DNA of 57,632 nt from SXXH01 sp041165735 (GTDB lineage Bacteria > Planctomycetota > UBA1135 > GCA-002686595): assembly GCA_046341775.1 (NCBI GenBank), contig JBKDQQ010000140.1, positions 1 to 57,632 of the forward strand. Reading direction: 5' to 3'. A model generated the notes under the pieces. It did not search any database and was not told the DNA's origin. It was given only the letters and a program-made list of their open reading frames with translations. A program made the translations under genes and the position numbers. This document shows, piece by piece, positions 25,790-34,678 of this stretch. Position 1 is the first letter of the stretch. Each line of letters begins with the position of its first letter.

Positions 25790-27823
25790 ATGTCCTACCT
25801 CGTCCTCGCCCGCAAGTACCGTCCGCGCACCTTCGCGGACATGGTCGGGCAGGAGACGGTGACGCAGGTCCTGAAGGGCGCCATCCAGGAAGGGCGCATC
25901 GGCCACGCGTACTTGTTCTGCGGTCCGCGCGGCACGGGCAAGACGACCACGGCGCGCATCCTCGCCAAGGCGCTCAACTGCGAGCGCGGCCCGACGATCG
26001 ATCCGTGCCTCCAATGCGAGCGCTGCCTCGGCATCGAGGACGGCAGCGAAGTCGACGTGGTGGAGATCGACGCCGCTTCGCACACCTCGGTCGACAACGT
26101 GCGCGACCTGAAGGAGCAGGTCGCGTACGCGCCGATGCGCGCGCGCTTCAAGGTGTGGATCATCGACGAGGTCCACATGCTCTCGAAGAGCGCGTTCAAC
26201 GCGTTCTTGAAGACCTTGGAGGAGCCGCCGCCGCACGTGAAGTTCCTCTTCGCGACGACGGACCCGCAGAAGGTGCTCGAGACCGTCTTGTCGCGCGTGC
26301 AGGTGCTCAAGCTCTCGCCCATCTCGGAGGGCACGATCGCGGCGCGCTTGTCGGTCGTGTTCGAGCGCGAGGGTATCCGCCCCGAGGCGGGGGTCGTCGA
26401 AGAGCTCGCGCGGCGCGCGCGCGGCGGCATGCGCGACGCGCTGAGCCTGGCGGACCAGCTCTTGTCCCTGGTCGGCGCGCGTCCGACGCTCGCCGACGCC
26501 AAGGCGTTGTCGGTCGACGCGGGCGGCGAGCTGGCCGACGCGTTGCTCGAGGCGATCATCGCCAAGGACCGCGCGGCGGTGCTCGGGGCGTTGCCCGCGG
26601 CCGAAGGCGGCGAAGCCGACATCATCGGCGCGCTGGTCGACGCACTGCGCCAGCAACTCGTGCTCGCCCTGTGCGGCGTCGACGCTCCCCAGGTGCAGCT
26701 CGATGCCGCGCGCCGCGCGCAGGCGCTCGAACGCGCGCGCCGCTTCGGCCTCGAGCGCGCGCAGTTGGCGCTCGAAGAGCTGTTGCTCGCGCGCGAACGC
26801 GTGGCGCGCCTCCCGATCCACGGTCGCGCCATCCTCGAATCCGCGCTGCTCGATCTGGCGCGTGGCGACGGACTGGTGCCGCTCAACCAGATCGTCGAAC
26901 GCCTGTCGGCGCTCGAGGCGCGCCTGGCGAGCGGCGCACCGCGCGCGACGAGCACTGGCGCGGCCACGAGCGCGAGCACGATCCCCGACGCGAACACCGG
27001 CGCGGGCTCCAGCCAAGCCCCGACCGCACCCCACAAGTCGGCGGCGGCCGCGGCCGCGTCCGCTCCGCTCGCGTCCCGTCCACCCGAACCCGCGGCGAGC
27101 GCGCCCGCTGCCGCCGCGCCCGCGCCGACGCCCGCTCCCGCGACGCAATCCGCGCCCGCTTCCGGCATCTTTGTGCCACCGCGTCCGCCTGCGAACGGCC
27201 CGCGCGCCGCGGCGTCCACGCCCCCGGTCGCGAGCATGCCCGCCGCCGTCCAGCCGCCGGCCGCCGTCGTGGGTGGCGCACCGACCGGCGCGGCGAACGG
27301 CGGTGCGTCGGCGGCCGCGCGCCCCTCCACGCCACTCGTCGGCATCGCGACGCCGGGCGCGACCCCGGGCGTGTCGCAGGGCGCGACGCCGGGCGCGTCG
27401 CGAGGAACCGCCACCGCCACCGCGCCGCGGCCGCCGGTCCAGCCGGCCGCGCCGCAGGTTGCTCCCGCGGCCGAGGTCGCGCGGCCCATCCGCGGCGCCG
27501 TGTCAGGCGTGCTTGACGCTTGGACGCGCTTCCTCGAAGCGTTGTCGGGGTCGCATCCCGAGGTGCACGCCGTGCTCAAGGAGCGCGGCCGCCTCGCCGA
27601 TCTCGATGCGCGCCGCGCCATCGTCTCGTTCGCCAACCTGCGCGAGCACGAACGCGCGCTGGTGGTCGGTCCCGAGGTGCGCGCCGCTTGCCGCGCGGCC
27701 TTGTCGCGCGTGCTGGGTCGCGAGGTCGAGCTGCACCTGCAGGACGCGGCGGCCCTCAAGGGGCGTGTCGACGAATACACGACGCGCGTGGCCGCGCGCT
27801 TCGACGGACGCATCGAGGACTAG
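25790..27823 (+). CDS. dnaX: DNA polymerase III subunits gamma/tau
   Basis: The clamp-loader ATPase, 677 residues from the ATG at 25790. MSYLVLARKYRPRTFADMVGQ opens the AAA+ domain; Walker A GPRGTGKTT is at 45-53, followed by a zinc module (C64, C73, C76, C79), then 'VWIIDEVHMLSKSAFNAFLKTLEEPP'. Residues of roughly 380-560 are an Ala/Pro/Thr-rich linker with short repeats (GATPG), and a C-terminal tau-like domain ends with LHLQDAAALKGRVDEY. I see no slippery A6G site, so a gamma form from frameshifting is not evident. TAGAAT lies 25 nt before the start. Confidence 0.95.
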   Translation: MSYLVLARKYRPRTFADMVGQETVTQVLKGAIQEGRIGHAYLFCGPRGTGKTTTARILAKALNCERGPTIDPCLQCERCLGIEDGSEVDVVEIDAASHTSVDNVRDLKEQVAYAPMRARFKVWIIDEVHMLSKSAFNAFLKTLEEPPPHVKFLFATTDPQKVLETVLSRVQVLKLSPISEGTIAARLSVVFEREGIRPEAGVVEELARRARGGMRDALSLADQLLSLVGARPTLADAKALSVDAGGELADALLEAIIAKDRAAVLGALPAAEGGEADIIGALVDALRQQLVLALCGVDAPQVQLDAARRAQALERARRFGLERAQLALEELLLARERVARLPIHGRAILESALLDLARGDGLVPLNQIVERLSALEARLASGAPRATSTGAATSASTIPDANTGAGSSQAPTAPHKSAAAAAASAPLASRPPEPAASAPAAAAPAPTPAPATQSAPASGIFVPPRPPANGPRAAASTPPVASMPAAVQPPAAVVGGAPTGAANGGASAAARPSTPLVGIATPGATPGVSQGATPGASRGTATATAPRPPVQPAAPQVAPAAEVARPIRGAVSGVLDAWTRFLEALSGSHPEVHAVLKERGRLADLDARRAIVSFANLREHERALVVGPEVRAACRAALSRVLGREVELHLQDAAALKGRVDEYTTRVAARFDGRIED

Positions 27824-27882
27824 CGCGCCACCAGCGAGCGCGCATCGCCCGCGGGGCGCGCCATCCACCAAGGAAGGAAGCC

Positions 27883-28203
27883 ATGAGCGGATTCGGCGAG
27901 ATGGGCAACCTGTTGAAGCAGGCCCAGCAGATGCAACGCGAGCTCGATCGCATGCAGGAGGAACTGCGCGGCGCGCGTGTCGAGGGCGTCGCCGGCGGTG
28001 GCGCCGTGCGCGTCGAGGTCGACGGACACGGCGCGGTGGCGCGCGTGCGCATCGATCCTGCCTGCGTCGATCCGGCGCAGGCGGGCATGCTCGAGGACCT
28101 CGTCGCGGCCGCGATGCGCGACGCCCAACGCCGCGCGGAGGCGTTGAAGAAGGACCGCCTCGGGCGCGTCACCGGCGGATTGAACCTGCCCGGACTCTCC
28201 TGA
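27883..28203 (+). CDS. ybaB: nucleoid-associated protein, YbaB/EbfC family
   Basis: A DNA-binding protein of 106 residues. It has a helical N-terminus (MGNLLKQAQQMQRELDRMQE), the beta core 'VRVEVDGHGAVARVRIDPACVD' and a C-terminal helix. It has a good purine-rich ribosome-binding site (aaggaaggaag) and lies between dnaX and recR, the conserved order. It may help to organise the nucleoid or assist recombination. Confidence 0.94.
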   Translation: MSGFGEMGNLLKQAQQMQRELDRMQEELRGARVEGVAGGGAVRVEVDGHGAVARVRIDPACVDPAQAGMLEDLVAAAMRDAQRRAEALKKDRLGRVTGGLNLPGLS

Positions 28204-28204
28204 G

Positions 28205-28819
28205 ATGGCCTACCCCAAGGCGCTCGAGGAGCTGGTGCGCGCCTTCGAGCGCTTTCCCGGCATCGGCCGGCGCAGCGCGGAGCGCCTCGCCTTCCATGTG
28301 CTGCGCGACCCCGAGGCGCGCGAGCTGGCGCGCGCCATCGACTCCGCGGTCGAGCGCGTGCGTCGCTGCGCCACCTGCGGCAACGCCACCGACCACGCGC
28401 TGTGCGGCGTGTGCTCCGACAAGGAGCGCGACCACGGCGCCATCCTCGTCGTCGAGGAGCCGCGCCAAGTCGAGACGCTGGAAGCCTCGCGCGCGTGGAA
28501 GGGCCTCTACCACGTGCTCTACGGCGCGTTGAATCCCGCCGAGGGCACCGAGGCGCGCCACTTGTCGATCCAGTCCCTTGTGGCGCGCGCCAAGGATCCC
28601 GCGGTGCGCGAAGTGGCGCTCGGCACCGATCCCGACGCGGAGGGCGAGGTCACGGCGCTCGCCTGCCTCGAGGCGCTCGAGTCCTTGGGCCGCGACGACC
28701 TTGTCGTGACGCGCCTCGCGCGCGGCCTGCCGGCGGGGACCGCGATCGAGTACCTGCACAAGGGGATCCTCGAGGACGCCTTGGAGCATCGCCGCGCCGT
28801 GCGCGGGCGCAAGCGCTGA
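28205..28819 (+). CDS. recR: recombination protein RecR
   Basis: RecR of 204 residues. The N-terminal helix-hairpin-helix (FPGIGRRSAERLAFHVL), the four-cysteine zinc finger (CATCGNATDHALCGVC) and the Toprim domain (ILVVEEPRQVETLE, 'GTDPDAEGEVTALACL') appear in order. With RecO and RecF it loads RecA at gaps. It starts one base after the ybaB stop. Confidence 0.97.
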   Translation: MAYPKALEELVRAFERFPGIGRRSAERLAFHVLRDPEARELARAIDSAVERVRRCATCGNATDHALCGVCSDKERDHGAILVVEEPRQVETLEASRAWKGLYHVLYGALNPAEGTEARHLSIQSLVARAKDPAVREVALGTDPDAEGEVTALACLEALESLGRDDLVVTRLARGLPAGTAIEYLHKGILEDALEHRRAVRGRKR

Positions 28820-28976
28820 ACCGCGCCTCGCTCGGCGGCGCCGCGCCGGCTGCCGCGCCCCTCGAACGCCCCGCGGCGCGCGCGGTGGAGGCCCGCCTCG
28901 CCCGCGGGCGGTGCGGGATCCGGGACGGCGCGCCGCGACGCTCAAGCAAACGAGCGGCCAAGCCGATGGTGGAGGC

Positions 28977-30332
28977 ATGGCCGCCCCCGGAGGACAACCG
29001 CGACGCGTGTCGCTCGCCACCACGCAAGTGGCGCGCGCCGAGCAGCGCATGGTGCTCGAGGCGCGGCAGTTGCAGGGCCTCGAGGTGCTCGCCCGCGCCC
29101 CGGACGAGCTCTACGACTACTTGCGCGAGCGCGCCCAGGAGAACCCGACCCTGGTGGTCGAGGCTCCGCGCGGCTGGATGCGGGGCGCGCACGAGGCGCG
29201 CGCGCGCGCGACCGCGGGGGGCGACGAGCACGCGCGCTGGCTGGCCAATGTCGCCGCGCCCGCGGAGGGACTGCGCGAGCGCGCACGCGCCCAGTTGCGG
29301 CTGCTCGCGCTCGCCGACGAGGATCTGCGCTGGGGCGAATGCCTCGTCGACGCGCTCGACGAGCGCGGTTGGCTGCCGGGCGACGACGATCTGCGCGCGC
29401 TGTGCGCGGCCCAAGGCCTCGTTGACCAGCACGGCGCGCTAGGTCGCGCCATCGCGCGCATCCAGGCGCTCGAGCCGCGCGGCTTGGGCGCGCGGGACGC
29501 CAAGGAGGCGCTGCTCCTGCAGTTGGATCCGCGCAGCACGGACTACTCCTTGCTCGCGCGCCTCGTCGAGGAATGCCTCGACGACCTCGCCACCGGCAAG
29601 CGCGCCAAGGTGGCGCGCGCGCTGGGCATCGACGCGGAGCTGCTGGAGGACCTGGTGGCGCACCTCGCCACCTTGAGCCTCGACCTCGATGATGACGCGT
29701 CGACCGCCGCGGCCGTCGTGACCCCCGAGCTGGAGGTCGAGCCCGGGCCCGCGGGCGGCTTCGAACTCCAACTGCTCGATGGGGCGCTGCCCGCGGTATC
29801 CATCGATCCCGGACTGGCGCGCCTCGCCGAGACGCGCCGCGACGACGCGCGCGTGCGCCGCTTCCTCGCCGCCCAGCTGAGGGAGTCGCGCGACCTGGCC
29901 GCCGCGTTGGAAAGCCGCCGCCGCACCCTGCTCGCCGTCGCCCGCGAGGTGTTCCTGCGCCAAAGCCGCTTCCTCGTGGACGGCCCCGCGGCCCTCGTGC
30001 CGTTGTCGATGGGCGAAGTGGCCGAGATCCTCGGCGTGGCCCTGTCCACCGTGTCGCGCGCCGTCGCCGGCAAGCACGTGCAGACCCCCTTCGGGATCCT
30101 CCCGTTGCGTCGCTTCTTCCAAGCCGCCGCGGGAGGCGACGCCACCAAGGCGCGCGAGTCGTTGGGGACCGCGCTGCAAGCGCTGGTGGCGGGCGAAGAC
30201 CCGCAGCAGCCGCTGTCGGACGAGGAACTGGTCGAGCGTCTGCGGGCACGCGGGTATGCGGCGGCGCGCCGGACGGTGGCGCGGTGGCGGGAGGAGTTGG
30301 GAATTCCGTCGTCGTACAGGCGGAAGCGCTGA
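28977..30332 (+). CDS. rpoN: RNA polymerase sigma-54 factor
   Basis: Sigma-54 of 451 residues from the ATG at 28977 (an upstream GTG at 28911 would add 22 unconserved residues). Region I is recognisable as 'RMVLEARQLQGLEVLARAPDELYDYLRERAQENP', though low in glutamine. The core-binding region contains PRGLGARDAKEALLLQL. The helix-turn-helix SMGEVAEILGVALSTVSRAVAGKHVQTPFGILPLR and the RpoN box ARRTVARWREELGIPSS are close to consensus. It recognises -24/-12 promoters and needs an AAA+ activator; none is encoded nearby. Confidence 0.95.
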   Translation: MAAPGGQPRRVSLATTQVARAEQRMVLEARQLQGLEVLARAPDELYDYLRERAQENPTLVVEAPRGWMRGAHEARARATAGGDEHARWLANVAAPAEGLRERARAQLRLLALADEDLRWGECLVDALDERGWLPGDDDLRALCAAQGLVDQHGALGRAIARIQALEPRGLGARDAKEALLLQLDPRSTDYSLLARLVEECLDDLATGKRAKVARALGIDAELLEDLVAHLATLSLDLDDDASTAAAVVTPELEVEPGPAGGFELQLLDGALPAVSIDPGLARLAETRRDDARVRRFLAAQLRESRDLAAALESRRRTLLAVAREVFLRQSRFLVDGPAALVPLSMGEVAEILGVALSTVSRAVAGKHVQTPFGILPLRRFFQAAAGGDATKARESLGTALQALVAGEDPQQPLSDEELVERLRARGYAAARRTVARWREELGIPSSYRRKR

Positions 30333-30884
30333 GACCGATGCTGGTCCCGTTCATTGTGCGCGCCGAACCCGCGTCTGGGCGGCGTGGGGGCCGATTCCGC
30401 TTCGCCATGCCCCGCCACGGCTTCCTCCAGCCAAGAGGTTCCGAGTTGCTCGCGCCTGTTCGGCGCCGCGCCTAGCCCTGGTGGCGTGCCGTGGCGCGAT
30501 GCATCCGCGCGGTCGGCAGTGGAGGCTCGCCTCGTTCTCCCAGCGAACTGCACCTGGCACACCTGTCCGACGCCTGGTCGCCTCGGCGGCCGGGATCCTC
30601 GTCCGCGCGCCTGCAAGTCCCCGCCTGCCTTGGCCCAACGCGCTTGGCCGCGGATCGGCCGTGGCGGCTGCAACCGGACGGCGCATGGGCGCCAGGTCGC
30701 GTGAAGCGGGCGCGTCGCGGCCAATCGGCCCGCGGCGACCTATAGGAACTGGACGCGCGCGCCGCCTGTCGCGTCGGCAGCCAGCGCGGATTTTCGCAGT
30801 GCGCGCGCTGTCTTCGCGCCGATCGAGTCGCGGAGCCGCGCACAATCATCGGGGCCAGCATCGGAAAGCTATGCTCTCCCACCC
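30333..30884. other. 552-bp spacer rpoN-truA, no gene recognised
   Basis: Open frames here lack coding signs and give no recognisable protein. It includes a lone TATAGG (30741-30746) and, at the end, TATGCT (30870-30875), 9 nt before the truA ATG. I see no tRNA, terminator with a T run, or convincing -24/-12 element. Confidence 0.6.
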
Positions 30885-31682
30885 ATGCGCACCGTGCGCT
30901 TCCAAGTCGCCTACGACGGCTCCACCTGCCACGGTTGGCAGCGCCAAGACGGCTTCGACTCCATCCAAGCCCGCCTCGAAGAGGCGTTCCTCGCGGTGAC
31001 GGGGGAGACGGTGGTGGTGCACGGCGCGGGGCGCACGGATGCGGGGGTGCATGCCATCGGGCAGGTGGCGCATGCGCGCATCGGGACGGGGATCGAGGAC
31101 GATCGGTTGCGGCACGCATTGAACGCCAGCTCGCTGGGCGGGTTCGTGGTGCGCGAATTGGAGACTTGCACCGACGAGTTCCATGCGCGTTTCTCCGCGC
31201 GCGGCAAGCGCTACCTCTACCACGTGGTGACGACGCGCTTTCCGCCGCCGTTCGCGCGCGCCTACACGCACCACGTGCCCTGGCGCCTCGACTTGCAGGC
31301 CATGCGCGAGGCGGCGCGGCTCATGCTCGGCAAGCACGATTTCCGCGCCTTCGGCAACGTGGGATCGCCGCGCAAGGACTGCGTGCGCACCATCAGGAGC
31401 CTCAAGATCGTGGCGCGGCAGGAGCGCTTCTTCTTCGTGGTCGAGGGCGACGGGTTCCTGTTCAACATGGTGCGCACCATCGCCGGCACGCTGATCGACG
31501 TGGGGCGTGGACGGCGCGATCCCGAATGCGTGGTGCGAGCGCTGGAAACCAAGGACCGCCGGCAGTCCGGGCAGACCGCGCCGCCGCAGGGGCTCTACCT
31601 CGTGCGCGTGCTCTACGACGAGCCGTTGTTCGTCTCCGCGCGCGCCACGGGTCGCGGGCGCGCGGGTTTCACCTTCGGCTGA
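30885..31682 (+). CDS. truA: tRNA pseudouridine(38-40) synthase TruA
   Basis: Makes pseudouridine in the anticodon stem-loop of many tRNAs. It is 265 residues; the catalytic aspartate lies in GAGRTDAGVHAIGQVAH, and 'RYLYHVVTTRFPPPFARAYTHHVPWRLDLQAMREAARLMLGKHDFRAF' is characteristic (shown in parts: HDFRAFGNVGSP, FLFNMVRTIAGTLIDVGRG). A -10-like TATGCT lies 9 nt before the ATG and no ribosome-binding site is visible, so the mRNA may be leaderless. Confidence 0.95.
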   Translation: MRTVRFQVAYDGSTCHGWQRQDGFDSIQARLEEAFLAVTGETVVVHGAGRTDAGVHAIGQVAHARIGTGIEDDRLRHALNASSLGGFVVRELETCTDEFHARFSARGKRYLYHVVTTRFPPPFARAYTHHVPWRLDLQAMREAARLMLGKHDFRAFGNVGSPRKDCVRTIRSLKIVARQERFFFVVEGDGFLFNMVRTIAGTLIDVGRGRRDPECVVRALETKDRRQSGQTAPPQGLYLVRVLYDEPLFVSARATGRGRAGFTFG

Positions 31683-31775
31683 CGGATGTGCAGCGGGATT
31701 CGCCGCCCCGGCGTCGCGCCGGGCACGCGGATTGCTGTTCGCGGGCGGGCATTTCGCCCACAAATTCCGTGCCCA

Positions 31776-31803
31776 GGCGCGGTTCGCGCTCGGCGCCATT
31801 TTT
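31776..31803 (+). terminator. candidate intrinsic terminator after truA
   Basis: GC-rich inverted repeats (GCGCG/CGCGC at 31777-31789, or GGCGC/GCGCC at 31776-31797) are followed by ATTTTT (31798-31803). It is 94 bp after the truA stop. The rest of the 363-bp spacer to hpf (31683-32045) holds an AT-richer patch (31798-31815) but no clear promoter or gene. Confidence 0.45.
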
Positions 31804-32045
31804 CCTGTTTGATCGCCCGCTTGCGCGTCCGAAACGAGAATCGAACGCGTGGCGCCTACCAGCTCCGCGTTTCCGGTGGGAGAATCCAACTACAGGAACC
31901 GATCCGACGCCCCCCGCGCGGGGACGCCGCCGCCGACGTGCTCCGTCCGCCGACGGGCGCTGTGCGCCGGCCCGATCGATGTTCCCTTCATCAACCTTCG
32001 TCGGAAGAGGGCGCGGCCGCACCCGCCGCGTCGCAGGGAATCCAG

Positions 32046-32369
32046 ATGCAAACGCATGTTTCCGTCCTGCACCACGACTACCCGGCCACCACGCGCGAGC
32101 ACTGCGAGCAGAAGCTGCAGGCCTTGACGCGCTACGCCGATCGCGTGATCTCCATGAAGGCGATGCTCGAGCGCGTCCACGCCGAGCACCGCGTCGAACT
32201 CGTCGCGTCCGTGGGGCATGGGGCCGTGCTCGTCGTCGACGCGCGTTCGGACCACGCCAACAACGCGCTGGACGAGGCCTTGTCGCGCATGGAGCGCCTG
32301 CTCGAGCGCCACTTCAAGAAGCACCTCGTCGCGCGGCGTCGCGAACGCCTCTCGAAGCCGCACGGCTGA
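32046..32369 (+). CDS. hpf: ribosome hibernation promoting factor, short form
   Basis: A 107-residue HPF/RaiA-family protein that binds the 30S subunit and stores inactive ribosomes. The beta-alpha-beta-beta-beta-alpha layout is visible, with 'HCEQKLQALTRYADRVISMKAML' and the C-terminal basic helix MERLLERHFKKHLVARRRERL. It lacks the C-terminal dimerisation domain of long HPF. It lies close to rpoN, as in many bacteria. Confidence 0.88.
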   Translation: MQTHVSVLHHDYPATTREHCEQKLQALTRYADRVISMKAMLERVHAEHRVELVASVGHGAVLVVDARSDHANNALDEALSRMERLLERHFKKHLVARRRERLSKPHG

Positions 32370-32457
32370 GGATCGTGCAGCTTGTCGTGCGCGGGCAGTC
32401 CGCGCGCATCCGTCCGGCGCGGGCGGCGCGTCCATCGTGGCGCGCCGCCCGCGGCCT

Positions 32458-32486
32458 TTGGCGCCGCGTCGCGACGCTGGTATGCT
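32458..32486 (+). promoter_or_regulatory. candidate promoter of the HPr-like gene
   Basis: TTGGCG (32458-32463), 17 bp and TATGCT (32481-32486) end 8 nt before the ATG at 32495. Transcription would begin about at the start codon. Confidence 0.4.
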
Positions 32487-32494
32487 TGCGCGCC

Positions 32495-32776
32495 ATGGCA
32501 GGCCCAGCGGCGGAACGCACGGTGCGCATCAGGAACAGCGCGGGCCTGCACGCGCGTCCCTGCCACGCCTTCGTCACCGTGGCCGCGGCCCACAAGGCCG
32601 CGCTGCGCGTCCAGAGCGGGGGCGTCGAGGTCGACGGCAAGAGCATCCTCTCCCTGATGACCTTGGGAGCTCCGGTCGAGGCGGAACTGCGCCTGCGCGC
32701 CGAGGGCGAGGACGCGCAAGCGCTCGTCGACGCGCTCGTGGCGCTGGTCGAATCCGGGTTCGGCGAGCTCGACTGA
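32495..32776 (+). CDS. ptsH: HPr-like phosphocarrier protein
   Basis: An HPr-family protein of 93 residues. The phosphorylation site GLHARPC (H19) is intact and the segment GKSILSLMTLGA contains a serine at the place of the regulatory Ser46 (S50). HPr carries phosphate from EI to EIIA proteins of the PTS. No other PTS gene is in the window; with rpoN and hpf nearby, a nitrogen-type regulatory PTS is plausible. Confidence 0.92.
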   Translation: MAGPAAERTVRIRNSAGLHARPCHAFVTVAAAHKAALRVQSGGVEVDGKSILSLMTLGAPVEAELRLRAEGEDAQALVDALVALVESGFGELD

Positions 32777-32975
32777 GCGCCGTCCGCCGCCCGCGCGGCG
32801 CGCCCGGAAATTCCTGCCGCCGATCGGGCGCGACGCGCGATTCCCCTTCCCGCGGCGGGGAGCGTTCGCTCCGGGAGTCGGGAATCCGTCGCTCCGCTCA
32901 GGATGCGCCGCGCCACCTGCCGATTCCCGTCCGGCGGAGCCTCGGAAAGGCCCGCACGAAGAGGGGGAACACGCA

Positions 32976-33995
32976 GTGCAGTGGCGACGCAGGAAGACCT
33001 TGGTGGGGCTGGACGTGGGCTCGAGCGCCGTCAAGGCGGTCGAGATCACCCTGTCCGGCTCCGAACCGGTTGTGACGGGCTTCGCCCGCGTCGAACTCGG
33101 CCCCGGCACGGGGCCGGCCGAGGCGATCGCCGCTTGCGCGCGCGCCGGCCGCTTCCGTGCGCGTCGCGCCGCCGCGGGTCTCTCGGGGCCGGCGACGGTC
33201 GTGCGCCACCTGACGATGCAGGCGATGACCGACGAGGAGCTGAAGGCCGCCGTGCGCTTCGATTCGGACAAGCACCTGCCCTTCGACGTCGACGAGTGCC
33301 GGCTCGACTGCCAATCGCTCGGCGCGGCCGACCAGGAAGGCAAGCAGCGGCTCGTGCTGCTCGCGGCGGCGCGCAACGCGCTGGTCGACGAGCGCGTCGA
33401 GCAGATCCGCGCGCTGGGTCTCGCGCCCGAGGCGATCGACCACGACCTGCTCGCCCTGGCGAACGCCTTCGAGCTGTGCACGCCCGTCGACGCGGAAGCC
33501 GAAGCCGGCGCCGTCGCGCTCGTGGACGTGGGCGCCGCGCGCACCGCGATCCACGTGGTCTCGGGGTTGCGCTCGCGCTTCAGCCGCGAGATCCCGATGG
33601 GGGGCGCGGACATGACCCTAGCCTTGCAGCGCCGCTTCGACCTCGACGTGGCCGCCGCCGAGGCCAAGAAGCGCGACGAGGCCTGCGCGGACGAGGTCGC
33701 CTCGACGGCGCGGCCGATGATCGAGGACCTCGCCAACGAGCTGGCCTTGTCGCTCGAGTACGTCGAGCACCACGAGGGGCTCGAGGTGCGGGAAGTGCTG
33801 CTTTCCGGCGGGGGTTCGCTGTGCCCGGGCGTGCGCGACATCTTCGAGGAGGTGGCGCGCAAGCCCGTGCGCTGGTGGAGCCCGCTCGAGGGGCTGCGCG
33901 TCGACGAGACGCGCGTGGACGTCGCCGAACTCGGCCGCTGGACCTCGACGCTCGCCGTCGCCGTCGGCCTCGCTTCGAGGGTGCGTGCCGCATGA
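32976..33995 (+). CDS. pilM: type IV pilus assembly protein PilM
   Basis: An actin-like cytoplasmic ATPase of 339 residues, starting at the GTG at 32976 behind an agaggggg ribosome-binding site. LVGLDVGSSAVKAVEI is the phosphate-1 motif, ALVDVGAARTAIHVV the second, and LLSGGGSLCPGVRD the adenosine motif. PilM binds the N-terminus of PilN and links the pilus platform to the cytoplasm. The gene overlaps pilN (ATGA). Confidence 0.92.
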   Translation: MQWRRRKTLVGLDVGSSAVKAVEITLSGSEPVVTGFARVELGPGTGPAEAIAACARAGRFRARRAAAGLSGPATVVRHLTMQAMTDEELKAAVRFDSDKHLPFDVDECRLDCQSLGAADQEGKQRLVLLAAARNALVDERVEQIRALGLAPEAIDHDLLALANAFELCTPVDAEAEAGAVALVDVGAARTAIHVVSGLRSRFSREIPMGGADMTLALQRRFDLDVAAAEAKKRDEACADEVASTARPMIEDLANELALSLEYVEHHEGLEVREVLLSGGGSLCPGVRDIFEEVARKPVRWWSPLEGLRVDETRVDVAELGRWTSTLAVAVGLASRVRAA

Positions 33996-34678
33996 TCCGG
34001 ATCAACCTGCTGCCGCCCGAGCAGCGCGCCGCGACGCGCTCGAGCACCAAGGTGGCCATCGCGCTGTTCTCGACGGTCGCGGTCAACGGCGCGCTGGCCG
34101 CGCTCTGGGCTTGGACCGCCTTCGGCGACCAGGCGCGCGCCGATGCCGCCGTGGCCGACGCGGAGTTGGCGCTGGAGGGCCTGCGCCCGCGGCTCCAGCG
34201 TCTCGCCGCGCTCGAGGCCGAGGAGAAGGAGCACAAGGCGCGCGAAGTGGCGCTGGCGGACATCGCCAGGCATCGCATCGCGTGGACCAACAAGCTCGAC
34301 CAGTTCGTCGACGTCGTCGATTCCGGCGGGGAAGGCCAGCGGCACCTCGTGTGGTTCGACGACCTGTCGGTGACGCGCGCCGTCGATCCGCGCGCCAAGC
34401 ACGTGGGCGAGCTGAAGGGCTCGGGCCACTCGGGCTCGGAGAAGTTCGCGCACGTGGCGAACTTCCTCGACGACGTCGAGCAATCCGGCTTCGCCACGGG
34501 CTTCCAGCCGCCGGCGCCGCCCGAGGGTTCGCAGTCCGTGCAGGACAAGGAGCTGGTGCCGAGCGAAGTCTGGTCCTTCCCGCTGTCGATGAAGATCCAG
34601 CCTCCGGAGGAGCCCGCGGCGAAGAAGGACGCGGCCGCCGCCAAGTCCGCCGCGAAACCGGAGGAAGGTGCGCGATGA
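33992..34678 (+). CDS. pilN: type IV pilus assembly protein PilN
   Basis: PilN-like inner-membrane protein of 228 residues. It begins MIRINLLPPEQR, the conserved cytoplasmic motif that binds PilM, followed by one membrane segment (about residues 23-43), a coiled coil and a periplasmic ferredoxin-like domain with a Lys/Ala/Glu-rich tail. The gene overlaps its neighbours by 4 bp on both sides. Confidence 0.9.
   Translation: MIRINLLPPEQRAATRSSTKVAIALFSTVAVNGALAALWAWTAFGDQARADAAVADAELALEGLRPRLQRLAALEAEEKEHKAREVALADIARHRIAWTNKLDQFVDVVDSGGEGQRHLVWFDDLSVTRAVDPRAKHVGELKGSGHSGSEKFAHVANFLDDVEQSGFATGFQPPAPPEGSQSVQDKELVPSEVWSFPLSMKIQPPEEPAAKKDAAAAKSAAKPEEGAR

Noticed and set aside
27501..27518. TGTCA-N8-TGACG inside dnaX as a regulatory site
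   Set aside because: Lies deep in coding sequence, without the conserved centre of the rng/obgE element.
25790..27823. Programmed frameshift in dnaX
   Set aside because: No A-rich slippery heptamer (A6G type) was seen in the reading frame near the end of the ATPase part.
30333..30884. Several open frames in the rpoN-truA spacer
   Set aside because: Composition changes and Arg/Pro-rich products without motif; no frame is favoured over the others.
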